Assembly: GCA_948146395.1 (NCBI GenBank)
Contig: OX411554.1
Span: 38,851,730 to 38,915,729 of the forward strand
Length of the DNA: 64,000 bases
Reading direction: 5' to 3'
From: Fragum whitleyi
Lineage: Eukaryota; Mollusca; Bivalvia; Cardiida; Cardiidae
Shown here piece by piece: positions 45,506-56,097 of this stretch. The notes under the pieces are model-generated. The model worked only from the letters and a program-made list of their open reading frames with translations. It did no database searches and was not told the DNA's origin. Made by a program: the position numbers and the translations under genes. Numbering within the stretch: the first letter of the stretch is position 1; the number at the start of each line of letters is the position of its first letter.

Positions 45506-46490
45506 ATGTAAATTATTATTTGTTAAAGTACATGAAATTACGCGCAAAGGCCCTTCAGAACAGCAGGAAAACAATACCTACATGTATATATCAGATGGTG
45601 ACTAAAACCTTATAATTACATCTTTCATTAACTGTAGTTACAAGATTTAGATCATCTATTAAATAAAAGTCCGGCTATTAACGGAAATATGGTAATGATA
45701 AACGGAAGCTGGTCTATGTCATTTTTATACTTTGACCGTAAAAAGGTCATTTGGAGTATCGATTAAATGGTTCTGTTTTGTTGTTGTTGTTATTTTTATT
45801 CCTGTTGGTTGCAGCTCACTATTTTTTTCTCCTATATAAATACATGTAAATTCCAAATTTTCAACGCAATGACACCAATTCCACAAGCTTCCTTGAGCTA
45901 TATGAGTGTCTGATATGAATAGATTGTCTATTTGGCTCTTGAAATACCCCCTTTAAACCAGACCATGATGCATTAGATTTTTAGCAAAATAAGGTAAAAA
46001 CAAACGTACCGTCTAAATTCCAACACAAAACAATCGGCTTGTTTAAAACCCCCATGGAGTTCACCAATCAGCTGATCACAAAAAGTAGTCCTGAAAAATA
46101 AGAACTAGCCATAAAAGAGCAGAAAGTTCTTCTTTATATGGCTACATGCACTCTTGAAAAAGGGGTTGAATTTTTTTAGGTACTATTTCATCACCCTACG
46201 AACCCGGAAGTACTTGGCTGGGTCCCCTTACGCCTGTTGTCGCTACTGATGCTAATGATGATGAAGTTGCTGTTCCTCTTGTTGTTGTTTTACTTTGTTT
46301 TTATTGTATTTTTTTTTATTGTTTTTACGTATTTCTTTTTCACTTTTAACAGACAAAACACACAGAGGAGTCGTAGCTTGCAAAGATTAAAGCGTTCGTA
46401 AGACCGACGATACTATGGTAGGTTCCGGGCGAGAGGTAACGGTGCAAGAGGTTGTAGCATAGCCTCACATAAAGGGATAACATGAATTTC
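45506..46490. other. No gene seen
   Basis: Short GTT runs near 45780 and 46280; otherwise unique AT-rich sequence. Confidence 0.45.
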
Positions 46491-46496
46491 CTGCAA

Positions 46497-46621
46497 TGCG
46501 TTCAGGATGATAAAACGGCGCAAACTGTTTGCAAAATTATGCCCCGCTTTGCACGCAAGTACACGTGCAAAGCGGGTAATAATTTGCTAACAATTTGCAA
46601 CTTTTTATAATCCTGAACGCA
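46497..46621. mobile_element. M3 MITE, copy 4
   Basis: TGCGTTCAGGATGATAAAAC to TATAATCCTGAACGCA. Confidence 0.85.
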
Positions 46622-46824
46622 AGGATGTTGACCTCCATCAATATCTGGCGTTTATTTTTACACTTATGAGGCCACGATATTTAAATCACAGCCTTTTTGC
46701 GTAGGCAATAGTTTCCAAGCCATCGCATGGGGTCAGGACCTTATAGCCAAAAAAAAAAAACTAAGGCAACAAAAGAAAGCAATAGATAGTGAAACATTTC
46801 TGAGTTAAATATGATAAAAGATGT

Positions 46825-47165
46825 ATAACTGCATAGTAAAATTAACAAAGTAAATGATTTTGAAATGATTTTAGAATGGTTTCGAGTGACATTCAAGGGA
46901 GGTTACACAATATCGCTAATTTCGTCAAATTGGAATGAATGAATGAATGAATGAATGAATGAATGAATGAATGAATGAATGAATGAATGAATGAATGAAT
47001 CAATGAATGAATGAATTGATGGATGAATGAATGAATGAATGAATGAATGAACGACGAACGATCGAATGATCGAACGAATTAATAATGAATGAATGAATCA
47101 CCGAGTGAGTGATTTAGAATGGTTTTGTTGGAAATGAATCCCATTCTCATGATTTACAAACAGTA
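46825..47165 (+). mobile_element. M1 MITE whose interior became a GAAT microsatellite
   Basis: Left half with GGGAGGTTACACAATATCGC, then (GAAT)n from about 46932 to 47098, then the normal right end GAGTGATTTAGAATGGTTTT. Confidence 0.8.
46932..47098. repeat. (GAAT)n microsatellite grown inside M1
   Basis: Long GAAT run with variants GAATTGATGG and GAACGACGAACGATCGAATG near its right end. Confidence 0.9.
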
Positions 47166-47458
47166 TATAACCTGTAACATAATTCCAAGTAGACAAGCGT
47201 AATCACGCAATATTTCTCAGAAATTGCAGTATCAAAATCGATACCCAGTTAATTTTTACTATGACAACAGGATGTTCATGAGGGTCCCAATCGCTCGAAA
47301 AAGAAGAATGCCTTAATAAGCAGATCAAGGGACAAGTTCAAGGTCAATATAGAGCTAAGCTTTGCATAGTGCCAAAAGTGCAAAGAATGTTTTTATTGAC
47401 GAATCTTCTTTACGAAAGGCTTTCCTGACAAATAAACCAGGATAAAAAATCTGACGGT

Positions 47459-47623
47459 TTAAGGTAGTGGACCCGTAATAGTTCTGCAACGTTCCGGAAC
47501 TAATGAACTTTAACAGTGTTAACTGAGGTTTCCTAATGATTTTCATTAGGAAACTTCGGTCAACATTGTGAAAAATCATTATTTCCGAAATGTTGAGGAA
47601 CTATTACGGGTCCACTACCTTAA
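47459..47623. mobile_element. M2 MITE, copy 2
   Basis: Both ends TTAA; AACTATTACGGGTCCACTAC at right. 165 bp. Confidence 0.88.
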
Positions 47624-47714
47624 AAGCACGCTTTAAAACGATTTTTCCTCAATTAAAAAACAGCTTATTGGTGCATTCATACAAAACATTGCGCTGCATG
47701 GAGCGGTCGTACAG

Positions 47715-47780
47715 TTCAGAATAATATCGCGAAATTGACGATCGACAGAACCAAAGCCATCATTAATCGCTCGAATTCAA
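47715..47780 (-). mobile_element. M1 end fragment
   Basis: AATAATATCGCGAAATTGAC plus the CCAAAGCCATCATTAATCGC stretch. Confidence 0.5.
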
Positions 47781-47827
47781 AACATTGCTCGGACTTCTCC
47801 GTAAACTGGAAAGAATCTTGGATGTAA

Positions 47828-48231
47828 GTGAAGTTAAGAATATTGTGGAATTGACAAGATGAATGGATTTGGAATGATTTTGGAATGAAATTGAATGAGT
47901 GTGTGGAACGAGTTTGGTTGTTAGATTAAAGGGAGGTAATCGAATATCGCTAAAATTAACGTTAAATATTACTTCCCTTTAATAACATATACGTACTTTT
48001 CATTTTGTGTGTATGACATTTTGAATCCACATCAGCCAATAAAATCGTAGAATAATTTGATCGTTTTGAATTGAATGTTGATCTTTTTTAACGATTTCGA
48101 AATGATTTAAAACTATTGGAGCTCTTTTGAAGTGTAAGAGTGTTTGGAATGAATAAATGGGACGCTCAGTGTATGATTTAGAACGTTTTTGATCGGAATA
48201 AGTGTCAAATTCATGATGTTTTTAACAGAAA
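47828..48231 (+). mobile_element. M1 MITE, near full length
   Basis: AGTTAAGAATATTGTGGAAT to TTCATGATGTTTTTAACAG; the centre is shortened to GGGAGGTAATCGAATATCGC. Confidence 0.82.
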
Positions 48232-48310
48232 CGTCCGAAATCATAGGGATCGACCAGTGGAAATAAATGACATAATACATCATGACGGTAAGCTATCAGA
48301 TCCCAAACTG

Positions 48311-48477
48311 TTAAGGTAGTGGACCAGTAATAGTTCCGCAACGTTTCGGGAGTAATGAACTTTAACATTGTTAACTGAGGTTTCCTAATTATTTTCATTA
48401 GGAAACCTCGGTAAACATCGATTGTGTAAAATCATGAGTTCCGAAAAAATGGCTCTAATACGGGTCCGCTACATTAA
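48311..48477. mobile_element. M2 MITE, copy 3
   Basis: TTAAGGTAGTGGACCAGTAA to GGGTCCGCTACATTAA. It is slightly diverged. It abuts an M1 copy at 48482. Confidence 0.85.
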
Positions 48478-48481
48478 GTCC

Positions 48482-48953
48482 TACAGTTAGTTACATCGTG
48501 AAATTGACATTCACCTCTATCAAAACCATTCTAAATCGCTCACTCAGCGCTTTTAATCTATTCATTTCAAACATTCACTCAAACCATTGAAAACGCTCAA
48601 ACCCATTGAAAAATATAGAATAACCAATGTCATTCAAACTACATTTTTATTGAAAAAATCGCGATTTCACTACTGACATATTTCAAATTGTTAGCGTCTC
48701 ATTGGTTCTTGAAGAAATAGGAAGCCATGTTTAAGACTTGGATGTATTTTTTTTTTTTTTTTTTTTTTTTAATTAAAGGGAGGTCATCAATATCGCAAAT
48801 TTTGTTCGCAAATATCGATTTACATGTATGTAATGAAAAAAGATATTCATTACCCCACTTAATGTCATAAAACTTGCCCTATTGGACCCCTTTATTCGAG
48901 TTTCGCAATCTTACCCAATCATTTACGTAACCAATCTCACGATGTTGTTAATG
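48482..48953 (-). mobile_element. M1 MITE with an internal poly-T run
   Basis: TACAGTTAGTTACATCGTGA to CTCACGATGTTGTTAATG; about 26 T residues near 48750. Confidence 0.8.
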
Positions 48954-49275
48954 ACCTTTATTGGTTGTCTGGTTGCTGCTACAGTAACATCGTGAAATTG
49001 ACAAGTTGAATGATTTTGGAATGAGATTGAATGAAATGAATGAATGTGATAAGTGAGTTTTTAAATCATTTTCAAAGGAGGTAAAACATATTAGAGAATT
49101 TCATCCAAACGACATTTTAACTTCCCTTTAATAAAGCCTACGCACTTTTCTAACTTTGCAATGTTGATTATTGCTAAACGTATTTCGAAGCGATTTTGAA
49201 CACATATTGGAGCGATTTAATTGTTTTGAGTGAGTGTTTGGGATGAATGATTTGAGCGCTGAGCGAGTGATTCTG

Positions 49276-50442
49276 TTTTTTTTTTTTTTTATCTTATATA
49301 CCGATATCTGTATGATAACATCCCGTATGATATTTTTTTATGATATCCATATTAATTTTTAGAACAAAGTATAATGCGGATATTTTTATACGCCCGAAGG
49401 GTCGTATTATGTTATGGCCTCGGTCGTCCGTCCGTCCGTCCGTCCGTCTGTCCGTCCGTCCGTCCGTCCGTCTGTCTTTCCGTCTGTCCGTCCGTTAGCA
49501 ATTTTTTGTGTGCGCGACTCCTCCTAAACTATCAATGGGAATAAGCTGAAACTACTCACAATTACTCCCTATGATGTCATAGTGTGCATAAGACCTTTGA
49601 AATTCAAATTGCTCCCGTCATTCCTGAGAAATCTTGAATTAACTGCCCTTGAATTTAACAAAAATCACTGTATTTTGTGTGCGCAACTCCTCCTAAACTA
49701 TCAATGGGAATGAGCTGAAACTACACACATTTACTCCCTATGATGTCTAGTTGTGCATAAGACCTTTGAAATTCAAATCGCTCCAGTCAATCCTGGGAAA
49801 TCTTAAATTATCTGCCCTTGAATTAAACGAAAATCACTGTATTTTGTGTGCAACTCCTCCCTAACTATCGATTGAAATGAGCTGACACAATTACTCTCTA
49901 TGATGTCTAGTTTTGCATAAGACTTTTCAATTCAAAATGCTCCAGTTATTCTAGAGTTATCTTGGATTATCTGCCCTTGAGTTGATGAAAAACAAAATTT
50001 CTTGTCAGCTCATTTTCTCCTACATTATGGATGGAAATGAAAGGAAACTTGCCGTAATGACTCTGAAGGTTGTCTTTATGTGCTTAGGACTTAATATATT
50101 TTCATATTTAAATGTTATGGCACCAGTTGTCTGTCTGTCTGTTTGCAATATTTTTAGCTATCATTCAAGCTCACATTACTGACAAGCCAAGGTTACTGAC
50201 AAGCCCCTTCGGGCGTATATGCGCCACTCTGCGAAGCTCTTGTTAGAAACTTGCATTTCAGTAAGAAACATCGTCGAAAACAAGACAAATAGAGGTTATA
50301 AGATAAATGTTAATACGTACTAAGTGTATTGTATGAAAAAAATATCTAACTCGTTTGTGAGAGCCTCGACAATTTTCAATTCTTCCAACCTCGTTAGATA
50401 TTTTTTTAATATAATACACTAAGTACGTATTATATATTTATC
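49276..50442. mobile_element. M8 palindromic element, middle layer of the nest
   Basis: 49276-49390 and 50244-50442 match the 26856-27320 copy on either side of the insert: ATGATATTTTTTTATGATAT, then AGAAACTTGCATTTCAG, GTACTAAGTGTATTGTATGA and its inverted partner. Confidence 0.82.
49391..50243 (+). mobile_element. CCGT element with ~169-bp internal repeats, innermost layer
   Basis: CGCCCGAAGGGTCGTATTAT, then (GTCC)n at about 49428-49495, three units keyed on GCAACTCCTCCTAAACTATC (49512, 49681, about 49849), and a 3' end CGGGCGTATATGCGCCACTC, TGCGAAGCTCTTGT. The host junction suggests a TA duplication. No full-length frame. Confidence 0.8.
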
Positions 50443-50870
50443 AAATTGAGTGTCAATTCCACGATGTGGTTAACAGTATCCGGAATTGGACAAAGTACTT
50501 GAAGGCAAGGGTGTATGTGAATCTCAAGTGTCCAGGACATTGAAATCTTTTTTTAGTTTCCACTTTATTAACACGAAAGATGGTGTTTTTAAGGTGTTAT
50601 AGATATTTTTTGTGGTGTTAATCATAGAAAAGGTATTTCAAACCGAGTTATTTGGTGTTTATTTTATTTTTTTACGATTATTCTTGTTGTGCTCTATTTC
50701 TTAAATTACTGCAATCATTATCACTATTGTTATTTTCTTTTTTGTTATAATTGTTTTCTTTTGTGCTTTCCGGTGGATTTTCGATATATCGCGATAGAAT
50801 TAACTGAAGCAAAGCATTCAACCCTATTTTCGTTCATTTCGATATATTTGACCCATTGGACCCATTACAT

Positions 50871-51099
50871 TTAACCCTTTCCTGTTTTACAAAATTTTGG
50901 ACCTGTCCAAATTCAAAGGTTTTGCAGACAAAAATTTAAAGTGAATTTAATTTGAAAAATAACCATTCAGTAGGGTAGAAAATAGTGTGAAAAAAGGAGA
51001 AATTGCTTGTCAGAAGCAATTTCTTCTTTTTTCACAATGTTTTCTCAATCATAAAATCACAGACACGTAAAAAGCAGGGATTAAACAGCAAAGGGTTAA
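50871..51099. mobile_element. M5 MITE, copy 2
   Basis: TTAACCCTTTCCTGTTTTAC to AACAGCAAAGGGTTAA, opposite orientation to copy 1. Confidence 0.88.
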
Positions 51100-51261
51100 G
51101 ACGTTATTTAACGTTTGAAATGAATTATGTGCGTTTTGATGCGCACAAAAAGAATTCAATTAGACTTTCATATCTGGAATAGAAAAAAAGCTTGTTTTCC
51201 AGTAAGAATGTAAGCAACAAAAGCAATATGTTCACTCATGCAAGATAAAAGTTAAGAAAAT

Positions 51262-51480
51262 CGAAGAAAAAAATGATCGATTTGAATTAAATATTTATCG
51301 TTGTTAACGATTTCGAAATGTTTTTTAAACTTTTTGGAGCGTTTTTGATTGATTTAAGTGGGTTTGTGATAATTTTTTAAAGGGAGATAATAGATATCGC
51401 TAATTTTGCTCATCTTAAACAAAATTAGAAATATTGGATTACCTCCCTTTAGTTTTATTCAAATTCCACTTCCCTCGCTC
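51262..51480. mobile_element. M1 composite fragment
   Basis: One half in one orientation (GATCGATTTGAATTAAATAT), then a centre AAAGGGAGATAATAGATATC with TTACCTCCC and part of the opposite half, as if rearranged. Confidence 0.65.
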
Positions 51481-52195
51481 ATGTGACCTCAAGAAAAGTA
51501 ATTAGATTTTACATCATGATACACTTTTTGACCCCGTTTTGACCCGATTCACAATCTGAAGTCTTTGAAAAATTATTACTTAAGAATCCTATCTCTGAAG
51601 TTGAGTTGAATTCTGTATCGTACGTGAGGACAAGGTTTTTATGTTTTTATTGTGTGTAGATTTCTTTAAGTGTGTGCATATGAGGGGGGGGGGGGGGGGG
51701 GGGGGGGGGTAGGTTTTTGTTTTGTTGGTTGTTGTTGTTTGTTTGTTGTTGTTTTGTTGTTGTTGTTTTTCAAGATTTGATCCTTTGACTTATATTATGG
51801 CCCCGTTTTAACTCCGGGTCAACTTCTTTCTGGCCCGCTTTCGGGTCGGGTGTAGACTGGTCTCACTGTCAAATATCAGAATAGCCTTTTCTAGTCTTTT
51901 CTTATGGTCGATATTTTGACCAGTCTAGAGCTGGTAGCTCATGTAGCGGGCAACAATATCCGCCCGGGGTCAGAAATAAGTTGGCCCTCCCGTTTAAAAG
52001 CTTTGAAACATTTTGGAAACACATTATTTAAGGATCAAAATCTGTGACATGTTAAATAGGTTGAATTGAAGGAAATCAAGGCATCGACTCATTTGGTAAT
52101 ATTACTCACCGGGATTGAAGACAAGATAAGCAAGTGGTACAACTGTAATCTACCAATTTTTCTCTATAAATCACCAAAAAGCGTGAACGATTTTT
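51480..52195. other. Upstream region of the B-box gene
   Basis: Contains the poly-G/GTT tract. No TATA or 5' exon can be fixed; the inferred 5' UTR exon would lie here or further upstream. Confidence 0.4.
51684..51775. repeat. Poly-G tract and GTT/GTTT-rich stretch
   Basis: About 25 G in a row at 51685-51709, then TTGTTGGTTGTTGTTGTTTG. About 430 bp upstream of the B-box gene's putative acceptor. Confidence 0.9.
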
Positions 52196-52210
52196 CTTTT
52201 CAAATTGCAG
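52196..52210 (+). promoter_or_regulatory. Candidate 3' splice site upstream of the B-box gene
   Basis: A pyrimidine-rich tract followed by CAAATTGCAG ends at 52210, 24 nt before the first ATG of the 470-residue frame. It fits an intron in the 5' UTR. No upstream exon could be located with confidence. Confidence 0.45.
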
Positions 52211-52234
52211 AGCCAAATTGCGTGATAATTTCTA

Positions 52235-53647
52235 ATGATGGGCCAAAGAGAATCATCTAATAAAAGGAGCGAAATATTAGAAGTACAGAATCCAATTTCT
52301 TCTGAACCACATGGAATCGAAAGGCAAGCAAGTCTTCCGGAAATTAGAAAAATAAGCCATAAAGAGTTCTTTGTACCGCGTTTTCTTCAAGCAAGTGTCT
52401 ATGAACATGTTAAAGCCCCAAGAAAAAGTTCGAAAAGTGAAAATGGTAAATTAGATAGCCACGAACAAAACCCCATAATACAGGACTTACACAATACTAT
52501 AGACAAAACTACCACCACGAAGGTCGTATATTGTGACGCATATTCTTCTAACCAAATTTTTGTGTCAAATATACTGTTTGGTGAGAATCTTTGCTTCATT
52601 TGTGAAAAGTACTTTTGTAGCGTTTGCTTCCATAATCACGATGTCCACAATTTTATAAAACGTCAAGGAGATAAAAAAGTAAACAAAGAAGCAATGGCAA
52701 TATTCATAAAACAGATGTTGTCTGAGAGTTTTAGACGTAAAAAGATAATCGATATAAATGATGTTTCAGTGTGCGATCGCTTGGATATTAGACATTACCA
52801 CGACCAATATGACAGCCTGATCACAGGACTTTGTGGTTTGGGAATTAGAAGATGGGTTGCTTGTGATTACAAAAATGACTGTGTCAAGGTGTTTAAGATT
52901 GGAACAAATGAGTGCCTTCAATATATTCGTTTTCAGACGGATGTCTACGGCGTTACACAGGTAAATCACCCCGAGTTTGAAAAAGCTAATGCAAAAGAGA
53001 TTGTTGAGAGTGGCTATACCTCTTACGATAATCTTTCTATTCGAACGGCTATGAATGAACCTTGCGTTTTGGCTGTTTCACTACCAAAAGAAAAACAAAT
53101 TGCGTTTCTAGGAATGAATAAAAAGCCGGCCAACATCATTGCTACAATCAACATTCCGGATTATTGTTTCGAAATTGATTTTCATAATGAAAAAATATTT
53201 GTCAATTGCAAAGACAGATTATACATAATGACAATTTCTGGAGCTGTTTTAAATAGTTTCGACATGAATCAACATCATCATAATTATTATCATTTAATGT
53301 TCCATTTTGCAATCGGTCCTGACAGGATATACATAGTCAATATGGCAAAAGAAATTGCGTACATCTATAATTTTGATTTCCGTTTAAAATACATAAGGAA
53401 TATGAAAGGAATGAAACCTTGTGGAATCACGCTAAACGAAGAAGGAGATGTGTTTGTGAGTGTAGTAACTGGACGTGTTATATATAAATTCGACAAAAAT
53501 TTCAACAATATTCGGCCGATATTTGACACCAATGCAGTCGTCATGAGTTCAGCGGCATTGCTACTTCACTACAGAGATCGGCTATATATCAGTCATACAT
53601 GGCAGTCTTCGTCCGAAGATCCGTTGTCTGTTATAAGACTTGTGTAG
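52235..53647 (+). CDS. TRIM-like protein with degenerate B-box and probable beta-propeller, 470 aa
   Basis: Uninterrupted single-exon frame; stop TAG at 53645-53647. A TAA at 52226 closes the frame upstream, and a good acceptor (TTTTCAAATTGCAG, ending 52210) lies 24 nt before the ATG, suggesting a spliced 5' UTR. Residues 1-95 are polar and probably disordered. C100, C120, C123, C128, C131, H135 and H138 form a B-box-2-like zinc site, but the usual first His is Y103 and the C100-C120 gap is long. Residues about 200-470 contain repeating short beta-strand blocks (RRWVACDYKNDCVKVF, CGITLNEEGDVFVSV, VIYKFD) as in NHL-like six-bladed propellers of bivalve TRIM2/3/56/71-like proteins. No RING or clear coiled coil is present, so ubiquitin-ligase activity is doubtful. 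A binding or adaptor role is inference. Propeller assignment is from pattern only. Confidence 0.8.
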   Translation: MMGQRESSNKRSEILEVQNPISSEPHGIERQASLPEIRKISHKEFFVPRFLQASVYEHVKAPRKSSKSENGKLDSHEQNPIIQDLHNTIDKTTTTKVVYCDAYSSNQIFVSNILFGENLCFICEKYFCSVCFHNHDVHNFIKRQGDKKVNKEAMAIFIKQMLSESFRRKKIIDINDVSVCDRLDIRHYHDQYDSLITGLCGLGIRRWVACDYKNDCVKVFKIGTNECLQYIRFQTDVYGVTQVNHPEFEKANAKEIVESGYTSYDNLSIRTAMNEPCVLAVSLPKEKQIAFLGMNKKPANIIATINIPDYCFEIDFHNEKIFVNCKDRLYIMTISGAVLNSFDMNQHHHNYYHLMFHFAIGPDRIYIVNMAKEIAYIYNFDFRLKYIRNMKGMKPCGITLNEEGDVFVSVVTGRVIYKFDKNFNNIRPIFDTNAVVMSSAALLLHYRDRLYISHTWQSSSEDPLSVIRLV

Positions 53648-53705
53648 TCCGTCACATTTAAAGTGCTCTTTCATTGAACGTTTTTGTATCATAAAAACTG
53701 TTTGG

Positions 53706-54163
53706 TACGAAAGACCGGTGGTGACTTCTTTTATTCCACTTTAACGCTTCACACTTCAAACATATTTTCTTTGAAATGTGAACTCGGAGGCGTGCACTGG
53801 TGGTGACATTTCTTAAGTTCAAACTTCAAACTTCACACTTCAAACATAGTATCTTTGAAGTGTGTAGTATGAACTTTGAAGTGTGAATTATGAAGTGTAA
53901 AGTGTGACGTTTGAAGTGTGAAGTTTGAAATGTGAAGTTTGAAGTGTGGTGTGAAGTGTGAACTGATAAGTGTGAAGTGTGAAGTTTGAAGTGTGAAGTT
54001 TGAACTTCACATTTCACACGTCCAACTTCATAGTTCACACTTCACTTTCACACTTCAAACTTCACACTTCCAACTTCACACTTCAAAGTTCACACTTCAC
54101 ATTTCATATCATATGTTTGATGCGTGAAGTGTGAATAAAAGAAGTCAACACCAGTCTTTCGTA
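53706..54163. mobile_element. Foldback element of AAGTGTGAAGTTTG repeats with ~33-bp inverted ends
   Basis: Ends are TACGAAAGACCGGTGGTGAC at left and its imperfect complement (CACCAGTCTTTCGTA) at right. The interior is built from degenerate AAGTGTGAAGTTTGA units, in one strand sense then the other, so the whole 458 bp can fold back. It is flanked by the direct repeat GTTTGG (53700-53705 and 54164-54169). The parent gene carries a single GTTTGG at 52576-52581, confirming a 6-bp target duplication. AATAAA occurs on the plus strand at about 54134. Confidence 0.85.
53720..54155. repeat. AAGTGTGAAGTTTG satellite-like arms of the foldback
   Basis: Heptamer-to-14-mer units with AAACTTCACACTTCAAAC on one side and GTTTGAAGTGTGAAGTTTGA on the other; the strand switch occurs more than once. 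Confidence 0.85.
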
Positions 54164-54340
54164 GTTTGGTGATAATCTTTACTTCATTTGCGAAAAGTAC
54201 GTTTGTAGCATATATTTCCAAAATAACAAAGTCTAGAATATTATTTAACTTTGCAGCAATGATAAAGTAGCCAAAGCAGCTGGATAAATATTCATTAAAA
54301 AATGTTGTCTGAGAGTTTTAGAAGTACATGTAAAATACAT

Positions 54341-54940
54341 GTAATAGATGTTTATGTATGTAATGCTTTGGAGTGACCTCACTGGAATTTTCTTCCGGAG
54401 GTCATTGTATGGTAAAAGTAGATCCATAAAAAAAAGTAGTGCGACATTGAAATATTATTTTTGAGAGTAAAATAGTAACCCGTGTGCTCATTTTTGTTCA
54501 TTTCACCTCGTTTTGCATCTCTTCTTTGATTTAACGCTTGATTTGACCTTGTCTGTGTATGATTTCCTTTACGAAAGGACGGATAACGGGTGGGGGTCTT
54601 AGCCAAAGTAACCGTCCTCTTCATAGGTGGAAAAAAGTTTCCCGAGGTTTTTTTTGTTTTTTTTTTTTTTTTTAATTTAAGGTAGGACATTGAACGAAGA
54701 TGAAGGGCTAAAGAGGTCAACCCTTTCTCTGGAACCGACCACAGCACCGGAAAAGGGTGCAATTTTATATACAACAAAGAAGGCCAAAAATCCGGTGGGG
54801 TCACTCCCTTTCAGACATTATCACGATAAATATGTCGACCGCTTGATTTAATGACCGCGATTTGGGAATCGGGTGAATGGTTGTCTACGCGGATTTGTTT
54901 GGCATATTATAATTTGACGACAAAACGCTTGGTTTTGTTA
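54341..54940. other. No gene seen after the broken gene copy
   Basis: A 141-codon minus-strand frame (54804-54379) is Lys- and Thr-rich, crosses a poly-T run, and lacks any motif. Confidence 0.45.
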
Positions 54941-55093
54941 TTGAGGTAGTTTACCAGTAATAGTTCCGCAACATATTCTTTCACAGTGTTAACCGAGGTT
55001 TCCTAATGAAAAACATTAGGAAACCTCGGTTAAAACTGCTAAAGTTCATTACTTTTGAGATATTGCAAAACTATTACGGGTCCACTACCTTAA
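54941..55093. mobile_element. M2 MITE, copy 4
   Basis: The left flank is TTGA (decayed TTAA) and the right is TTAA. An M6 copy begins immediately after it. Confidence 0.85.
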
Positions 55094-55094
55094 A

Positions 55095-55338
55095 TGAGCC
55101 TGTGCGTGCCATTTCCAAAAAATTAATATGTGTGTAAAGCAAAGCTTCTGGTCAGCCTGTGCATCTGCACGGTCGGTCTGAAGAGAGTCTTAGCTTTACG
55201 CTTTATGAAAAGATAAGGTCTCAAAGTATCATTAGACAAGCCGGTGATCATCTAAATAAATTTTGTAGGTGTCTATGATTCTCAACGTAGGCTCATCAGG
55301 TACATGTCAAATTGTTGGAAATGTCACTCACAGGCTCA
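55095..55338. mobile_element. M6 MITE, copy 2
   Basis: TGAGCCTGTGCGTGCCATTT to AATGTCACTCACAGGCTCA. The interior shares GTCAGCCTGTGCATCTGCAC with copy 1. Confidence 0.8.
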
Positions 55339-55839
55339 AATTGTATTATGCCCAATTTTGATATTAACTTTTGTTAGAGAATGCATTTAGGGGAAATGTG
55401 CGGATATATCCAAGGGCATATGCATAACCCTAGTGCAAAAACAAGCTTGGAAACGTACCATTAAATTTTGATATTTCAACAAGGACATGTGAATCTTCAA
55501 CATTTCAACATAATAATTTTGTAATGAAAATTTATAGAGTAGAAAAAAATGGCATGTGATGCACTAATTACCTTTATTCTAGTTCAGTAGATCTGTAACA
55601 ATTTCGAGTGCCTTATTCGCTGAAAATTATTCATACATTCATGAACACGCTTTTTTTGGTACTTAGTAAGCAAATGATTTATATATTGACGCTTAAATTT
55701 GTTGAATTGAAAATTGTTTGAAACGAGCTATCTAGAATAGAAAGTTTGAAAGCGGCCCTTGACTATTTGTGCTTCGGACATAATTACCTCTACTGTTACG
55801 TTAATAACAGAGGAAAAACAAGGGGACAAATTGTAACAA

Positions 55840-56097
55840 GGGGCCCGTTTTACTAAACATCTTACGATCATTTTTTTGCGTAAGTCGAAAATCAGATTTC
55901 CTTCTACAGTGGTAATTAAATATCTAATTCTGCCATGCATCATCTCATTGAAATCATCTCATTGAAATCGTCTTTCAAAGACGATTCCAATGAGATATTG
56001 CAGGGCAGAATCTAACAATAAATGAAAACACCAGGTACAATTTGTGATTTTGACTTACGATTATTTTTTTCGTAAGATATTTAGTAAAACGGGCCCC
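55840..56097. mobile_element. M4 MITE, copy 2
   Basis: Same ends, 258 bp; the extra length comes from a duplicated ATCTCATTGAAATC. The element has a long inner palindrome around GTCTTTCAAAGAC. Confidence 0.88.

Larger units (their letters stand above)
48980..50478 (+). mobile_element. M1 MITE, outermost layer of a triple nest
   Basis: Left part 48980-49275 (TACAGTAACATCGTGAAATT to GAGCGAGTGATTCTG). Right part 50443-50478 (AAATTGAGTGTCAATTCCAC to TTAACAGTA). Between them lies an M8 element that itself contains the CCGT element. Confidence 0.85.
53667..54340 (+). pseudogene. Broken partial copy of the B-box gene, split by a foldback element
   Basis: Segments 53667-53705 and 54164-54340 align with the B-box region of the upstream gene (about 52547-52745). 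Shared runs include ACTGTTTGGTGA and TGTTGTCTGAGAGTTTTAGA. The copy reads D-N-L-Y-F-I-C-E-K-Y-V-C-S-I-Y-F before an in-frame stop, so the second zinc-pair Cys is Tyr and the frame is dead. It begins only about 20 bp after the parent stop codon, implying a local tandem duplication that kept a fragment corresponding to about codons 105-172. Confidence 0.85.

Noticed and set aside
54379..54804. 141-residue minus-strand protein
   Set aside because: Low complexity across a poly-T run, no domain, no splice support, and its start lies in sequence of no visible conservation.
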